A stretch of DNA of 8,391 bases, taken from CAYUYH01 sp964449175 (lineage in GTDB: Bacteria > Planctomycetota > Phycisphaerae > SM23-33). Made by a program: the position numbers and the translations under genes. The stretch lies in assembly GCA_964449175.1 (NCBI GenBank), contig CAYUYH010000124.1, positions 1 through 8,391 of the forward strand, read 5' to 3'. Positions within the stretch are counted from its first letter, which is position 1. The number at the start of each line of letters is the position of its first letter. Under the pieces are notes generated by a model, which saw only the letters and a list, made by a program, of their open reading frames with translations, made no database searches and had not been told where the DNA came from. Of the stretch, positions 6,187-8,391 are shown in pieces.

Positions 6187-6566
6187 GCCGCCATGGCCAG
6201 GTCGTGGGGGTCTTCAGGGGCAGTGCGCGTGGGGCCAATGTCTGGAGCCGCATCGCGATGGGAAGCGTCGAACTCAGCAACGACCATCTCGGCGAGCCTG
6301 TCGATGTAGTCGTAGCTGGCCATAAGGAGTTCCTCTGACCCCCCTTGAGAAAGAAGATCAGTCATGTGGGCATGTAGCATCCCGGCGTATTCCTGCACCC
6401 GAGACCCCGCGGAGAAGAGGGGATCCAAGTCTAGGATCGACTCCAGTTTCTCGCGCCCGCCATACTCATCGCGCCAGATGTGGTACGCCTCGCAGTCGAC
6501 CCTCGATGCTTCCGCAACCCTTAGGGCGACTTGCTGCATGGTTATCAAGTCTTGAATTTGGCTCAC
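6183..6566 (-). CDS. Unrecognised small helical protein, first gene of the operon
   Basis: A 127-residue acidic protein that I cannot assign to a family. Residues 1-98 look mostly helical (LITMQQVALRVAEASRVDCE, then VQEYAGMLHAHMTDLL and YDYIDRLAEMVVAEFDA). The last 25 residues, rich in Pro, Thr and Asp, look disordered. A disordered C-terminal tail on the first gene beside a SecB-like chaperone recalls the chaperone-addiction region of antitoxins in toxin-antitoxin-chaperone systems, but no DNA-binding motif is visible, so that is speculation. The start is GTG at 6566 with GAGGGG about six bases upstream; an internal ATG at 6539 lacks a ribosome site. It overlaps the next gene by four bases (ATGA). 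A good promoter lies about 90 bases upstream. Confidence 0.65.
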   Translation of the reverse strand: MSQIQDLITMQQVALRVAEASRVDCEAYHIWRDEYGGREKLESILDLDPLFSAGSRVQEYAGMLHAHMTDLLSQGGSEELLMASYDYIDRLAEMVVAEFDASHRDAAPDIGPTRTAPEDPHDLAMAA

Positions 6567-6654
6567 GTTATGCCCCTCGCCCGGAGGCTGTCACTCACGG
6601 CATCTATCGTCAATATGCGCTGACAACTGGACCTAATCTGCAGCAGAACCACGT

Positions 6655-6683
6655 AAGATAGATACGGTCCCTCGCCTTGTCAA
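6655..6683 (-). promoter_or_regulatory. Strong sigma-70-like promoter of the three-gene operon
   Basis: On the minus strand a perfect TTGACA (6678-6683) is followed after exactly 17 bases by TATCTT (6655-6660). The first start codon lies about 90 bases downstream, so the leader is fairly long. This is the best promoter match I find in the window, and it separates the operon from the phage-like genes upstream. Confidence 0.65.
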
Positions 6684-6728
6684 TCCTCACATACGACATA
6701 ATAGTACATCCCCGGCGATGTGACAAGG
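6675..6728. repeat. Inverted repeat overlapping the operon -35 box, possible operator
   Basis: CCTTGTCA (6675-6682) and TGACAAGG (6721-6728) are perfect reverse complements 38 bases apart. The left arm covers most of the -35 hexamer. Inner partial complements (CACAT at 6688-6692 and ATGTG at 6718-6722) could extend it into a larger imperfect cruciform. It could be a pair of repressor sites, or an RNA structure at the end of the preceding holin-like gene. Nothing else is seen between 6567 and 6742. Confidence 0.45.
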
Positions 6729-6742
6729 TGTTCTTAATTCTC

Positions 6743-6967
6743 TTACTGCCGGTCGTCGGCCGGGGGATTCGCCGTGTCGGTGGCCGCCTCGATCTTGCCG
6801 TAGCCGAGTGCGGCCAGGAGCAGCACGACGAGCGCGGCGATGCGCAAGGCCGCGTCGTTGAAGGCCGACTCCTGCCCCGGCCAAAACAGCGCCGCCACGG
6901 CGGCGACCTGCACGGCCAGGGCGGTCAGGAACTTCCGTGACGATATGCGCTCGAGGAACGATCTCAT
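6743..6967 (-). CDS. Small two-span membrane protein, holin-like
   Basis: A 74-residue protein with a short basic N-terminus (RSFLERISSRKF), a first hydrophobic span at about 14-30 (LTALAVQVAAVAALFW) and a second at about 40-58 (ALRIAALVVLLLAALGYG), then a polar acidic tail. Size and topology fit class II phage holins, which make the inner-membrane hole for lysis, but no endolysin is visible in this window. GGAGG lies seven bases before the ATG at 6967. It is the last gene of a minus-strand block that also encodes a lipoprotein and a coiled-coil membrane protein. The holin function is inferred from topology and context; another small phage membrane protein is possible. Confidence 0.6.
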   Translation of the reverse strand: MRSFLERISSRKFLTALAVQVAAVAALFWPGQESAFNDAALRIAALVVLLLAALGYGKIEAATDTANPPADDRQ

Positions 6968-7042
6968 GATGGACCTCCGTTTGGTGCTTGGGCGAGAAAC
7001 AAGGTGCGCGGCGCAAGCTCAAAATCCAAAGCACCTTGTCTC

Positions 7043-7186
7043 AAGCACGAAATCCTAAGCACGAAATCCGAAACAAACACCAACACGGCAAATGCCAATG
7101 TCCCAAACGGGCTACCAACAGAAACATGACCTGCCGGGGCGTTTCGGTCATTGACGATTCGGGTTTGTTTCGAGTTTCGGATTTCG
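7043..7186. repeat. Low-GC intergenic repeat with 13-bp inverted arms and a tandem 13-mer
   Basis: CGAAATCCGAAAC (7062-7074) is the perfect reverse complement of GTTTCGGATTTCG (7174-7186). Inside and beside the left arm, AAGCACGAAATCC occurs twice in tandem (7043-7055 and 7057-7069). The block is clearly lower in GC than the flanking genes and fills most of 6968-7196, where I see no gene. The right arm ends about ten bases before the stop codon of the neighbouring minus-strand gene. There is no T tract or coding capacity. It looks like a dispersed genomic repeat. Confidence 0.65.
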
Positions 7187-7196
7187 CGATTCGGGT

Positions 7197-7454
7197 CTAG
7201 AAGCCGAGGATTCTGTTCAGCGCCGCGCCGGCGATGTCCAGCAGCCTGCTGACCAGGTCCGCCTCGGCCAGGCTTTGGTGATAATCGCTGACGGCCTGGC
7301 GGAACTCGTCCGTGTCGCGGATGGAGCTGGCGACCTGCTGCGTGACGGTGATCCAGTCGATCACGCCTGCCAGCGACGGATGCTCCGCGGCCCAGGCGTC
7401 GTAGGCCTGCTGGACTGCGCGGGCGACTGCTTGCTCGATGATCTCATTGGCCAT
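7197..7454 (-). CDS. Small hypothetical protein in the phage-like block
   Basis: An 85-residue protein, not recognised. It appears largely helical (EIIEQAVARAVQQAYDAWAA at the N-terminus, DEFRQAVSDYHQSLAEADLV in the middle) and ends in a moderately hydrophobic stretch (LLDIAGAALNRILGF). No signal peptide or clear membrane span is visible. GGAG stands about eight bases before the ATG at 7454. The start overlaps the stop of the upstream lipoprotein gene by 11 bases, so the two are probably translated together. The low-GC repeat follows directly after its stop. Position in the block suggests a phage-derived accessory or structural role, but nothing in the sequence shows this. Confidence 0.65.
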   Translation of the reverse strand: MANEIIEQAVARAVQQAYDAWAAEHPSLAGVIDWITVTQQVASSIRDTDEFRQAVSDYHQSLAEADLVSRLLDIAGAALNRILGF

Positions 7455-7950
7455 GGGCGAAGCTCCTTTGGGCGGTTATGAGGTGGGCCTTGAAGTTCTC
7501 TGCGATGTTCCACTGGGCGACGATGAGCTGGCCGGCCATGTCCAGCGCCTCGTCCGCGGCGGCGAGGTTGTCCTGGCGCGTGGCGTGGGCGGCGTCGGCC
7601 GCACGGATGTGCGCGGCGATCTGGTCGCGTGCGGCGATGTAGCCCTTCCTGGCCGAGATCACCCACTGCGGGGTGAACGGGACGGTCTTGCCGTCGTCGT
7701 CGGCGATCTGCCCGGCGGCGGCGAGCCGCACGTCCGTGTCGAAGGCCGTGTCCAAGGCCGCGCTCTGCGCCTCCATCTGCCGGATCAGCTCGGCGTGCTG
7801 AGCGGCCTGGGCGTCTTTCGCCTCGGCCAGCGCCCGCCGCGCGACGGAGATAAGCTCCAGCGTCGCGGGCGGCGCCGCGCAGCCGCCGGCCAGCGCCGTC
7901 AGCACGGCCAGTGCCACGCACACGAGAGGCTTGCTAGTTTTTCCTGCCAT
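7444..7950 (-). CDS. Lipoprotein with predicted coiled-coil content, phage-like block
   Basis: A 168-residue protein with a lipoprotein signal peptide: basic start (MAGKTSK), hydrophobic core (LVCVALAVLTALAGG) and lipobox cysteine at C24. The mature part is Ala/Glu/Gln-rich and helical (about 30-70 and 105-150), likely coiled coil, with a short non-helical insert near 80-97 (DDDGKTVPFTPQWV). It would be anchored in a membrane, probably facing the periplasm. In a phage lysis context such a lipoprotein could play an outer-membrane (Rz1-like) spanin role, but it is longer than typical Rz1 proteins and not proline-rich, so this is weak. The start overlaps the upstream gene by 17 bases, with GGGAG as ribosome site. 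The family is not recognised. Confidence 0.7.
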   Translation of the reverse strand: MAGKTSKPLVCVALAVLTALAGGCAAPPATLELISVARRALAEAKDAQAAQHAELIRQMEAQSAALDTAFDTDVRLAAAGQIADDDGKTVPFTPQWVISARKGYIAARDQIAAHIRAADAAHATRQDNLAAADEALDMAGQLIVAQWNIAENFKAHLITAQRSFAHGQ

Positions 7951-8212
7951 TTTGCAGCTCCCTTGTTATGTCCCTGAGTGTCTCGATGACTTGTCTCTCC
8001 GTCTCGGCGAAGCGTGCGACGGCGGCGGTGTTGTGCTCGACCACTCGCGTCAGCAGGCCCAGCCGCTGCTCGTCGCGGAGGATGCGGTCGTGCGCCTCGC
8101 TGAGCTGGCGTTCGCGCGTTCTGCTGAGGCGTCGCTCCCACAGCCACATCGCGCCCATCAGTCCGGCGGCCCCGAAGTTGGCCAAGTGCGTCACGATGCC
8201 GACGAGGTCCAT
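7934..8212 (-). CDS. Small membrane-anchored coiled-coil protein, phage-like
   Basis: A 92-residue protein with one N-terminal hydrophobic segment (about 3-25, VGIVTHLANFGAAGLMGAMWLW) followed by a long charged helix (28-88) with heptad-like spacing, probably a coiled coil. One membrane anchor plus a coiled coil recalls BhlA-type holin-like proteins and i-spanins (Rz-like). The gene directly overlaps a lipoprotein gene, an arrangement seen for Rz/Rz1 pairs, but neither protein is a clear member. AAGGAG is five bases before the ATG at 8212. The gene follows the incomplete gene at the right edge by 15 bases, so the block reads as one operon. Confidence 0.65.
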   Translation of the reverse strand: MDLVGIVTHLANFGAAGLMGAMWLWERRLSRTRERQLSEAHDRILRDEQRLGLLTRVVEHNTAAVARFAETERQVIETLRDITRELQNGRKN

Positions 8213-8227
8213 CTTGGCTCCTTGGGG

Positions 8228-8391
8228 CTAGTTGGGCGGGCTGTCGAGGTCGAACTCGACGGTCAGCGTGGAGGTGACGGCCACCGATTCGTACCCGGTG
8301 TCCACGCGGCGGATGAGGAAGTTCTGCTCGGCGCCGTCGATGATGGCCTGGAGGGCGGCGGTCAGGCCCGCGCCGCTGATCGCCCCCGGCA
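8228..8391 (-). CDS. C-terminal end of an unidentified protein, cut by the window edge
   Basis: The last 53 codons of a minus-strand gene whose start lies beyond the right edge. The readable end includes AIIDGAEQNFLIRRVDTGYE, then SVAVTSTLTVEFDLDSPPN before a TAG stop at 8228-8230. Alternating hydrophobic residues (VAVTSTLTVEFDL) suggest beta strands. Codon use and GC match the neighbouring genes, and the short 15-base gap to the next start supports one operon. Its position upstream of small membrane proteins would fit a phage virion or tail component, but no family can be named from this fragment. Confidence 0.6.
   Translation of the reverse strand, partial: PGAISGAGLTAALQAIIDGAEQNFLIRRVDTGYESVAVTSTLTVEFDLDSPPN

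Noticed and set aside
6687..7034. Arg-rich minus-strand open frame overlapping the holin-like gene
   Set aside because: Shadow frame; the 74-residue frame has two membrane spans and a good ribosome site.

Overview
The window is GC-rich bacterial DNA with a dense set of genes, almost all on the minus strand. The organism is most likely a planctomycete (Planctomycetota, perhaps a Phycisphaerae-type lineage). That is an inference from the style of the proteins, the pairing of an archaeal-type phosphoglycerate mutase homologue with homoserine dehydrogenase, and the short repeats between genes; no rRNA or taxonomic marker is present.

Layout, left to right. (1) 1-780 holds a palindromic repeat, one small plus-strand zinc-ribbon-like gene (302-517) with a strong Shine-Dalgarno site, a clear plus-strand terminator hairpin (683-720) and a degenerate 8-bp tandem repeat (741-780). 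(2) 781-3448, minus strand, is a threonine-pathway pair: hom (homoserine dehydrogenase with ACT domain) followed by an ApgM-family protein that may be the proposed non-orthologous homoserine kinase. An inverted repeat lies between them and a sigma-70-like promoter precedes hom. (3) 3518-3608 is a 91-bp element with perfect 13-bp terminal inverted repeats, related in reverse orientation to the repeat at 47-130. (4) 3611-4243 is a type II toxin-antitoxin module: an antitoxin with an AbrB-like N-terminus, then a RelE/ParE-like toxin. (5) 4416-4778 is a small stand-alone protein of the LigD 3'-phosphoesterase type.

(6) 4848-6566 is a tightly overlapping three-gene operon with its own near-consensus promoter (6655-6683). 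It encodes an unrecognised helical protein, a SecB-like chaperone and a protein carrying a candidate PD-(D/E)xK nuclease signature. This is the most novel-looking part of the window and may be a chaperone-linked toxin or defence cassette. (7) 6743-8391 resembles the late end of a prophage or phage-derived cluster: the C-terminal end of an unidentified protein, a one-membrane-span coiled-coil protein, a lipoprotein, a small unrecognised protein and a two-span holin-like protein. Most of these genes overlap, and a low-GC repeat interrupts them.

The layout suggests core amino-acid genes on the left, a phage-derived block on the right, and accessory genes (toxin-antitoxin, end-processing nuclease-like, chaperone/nuclease operon) at the boundary. 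All functional calls come from reading motifs by eye; no database search was possible.
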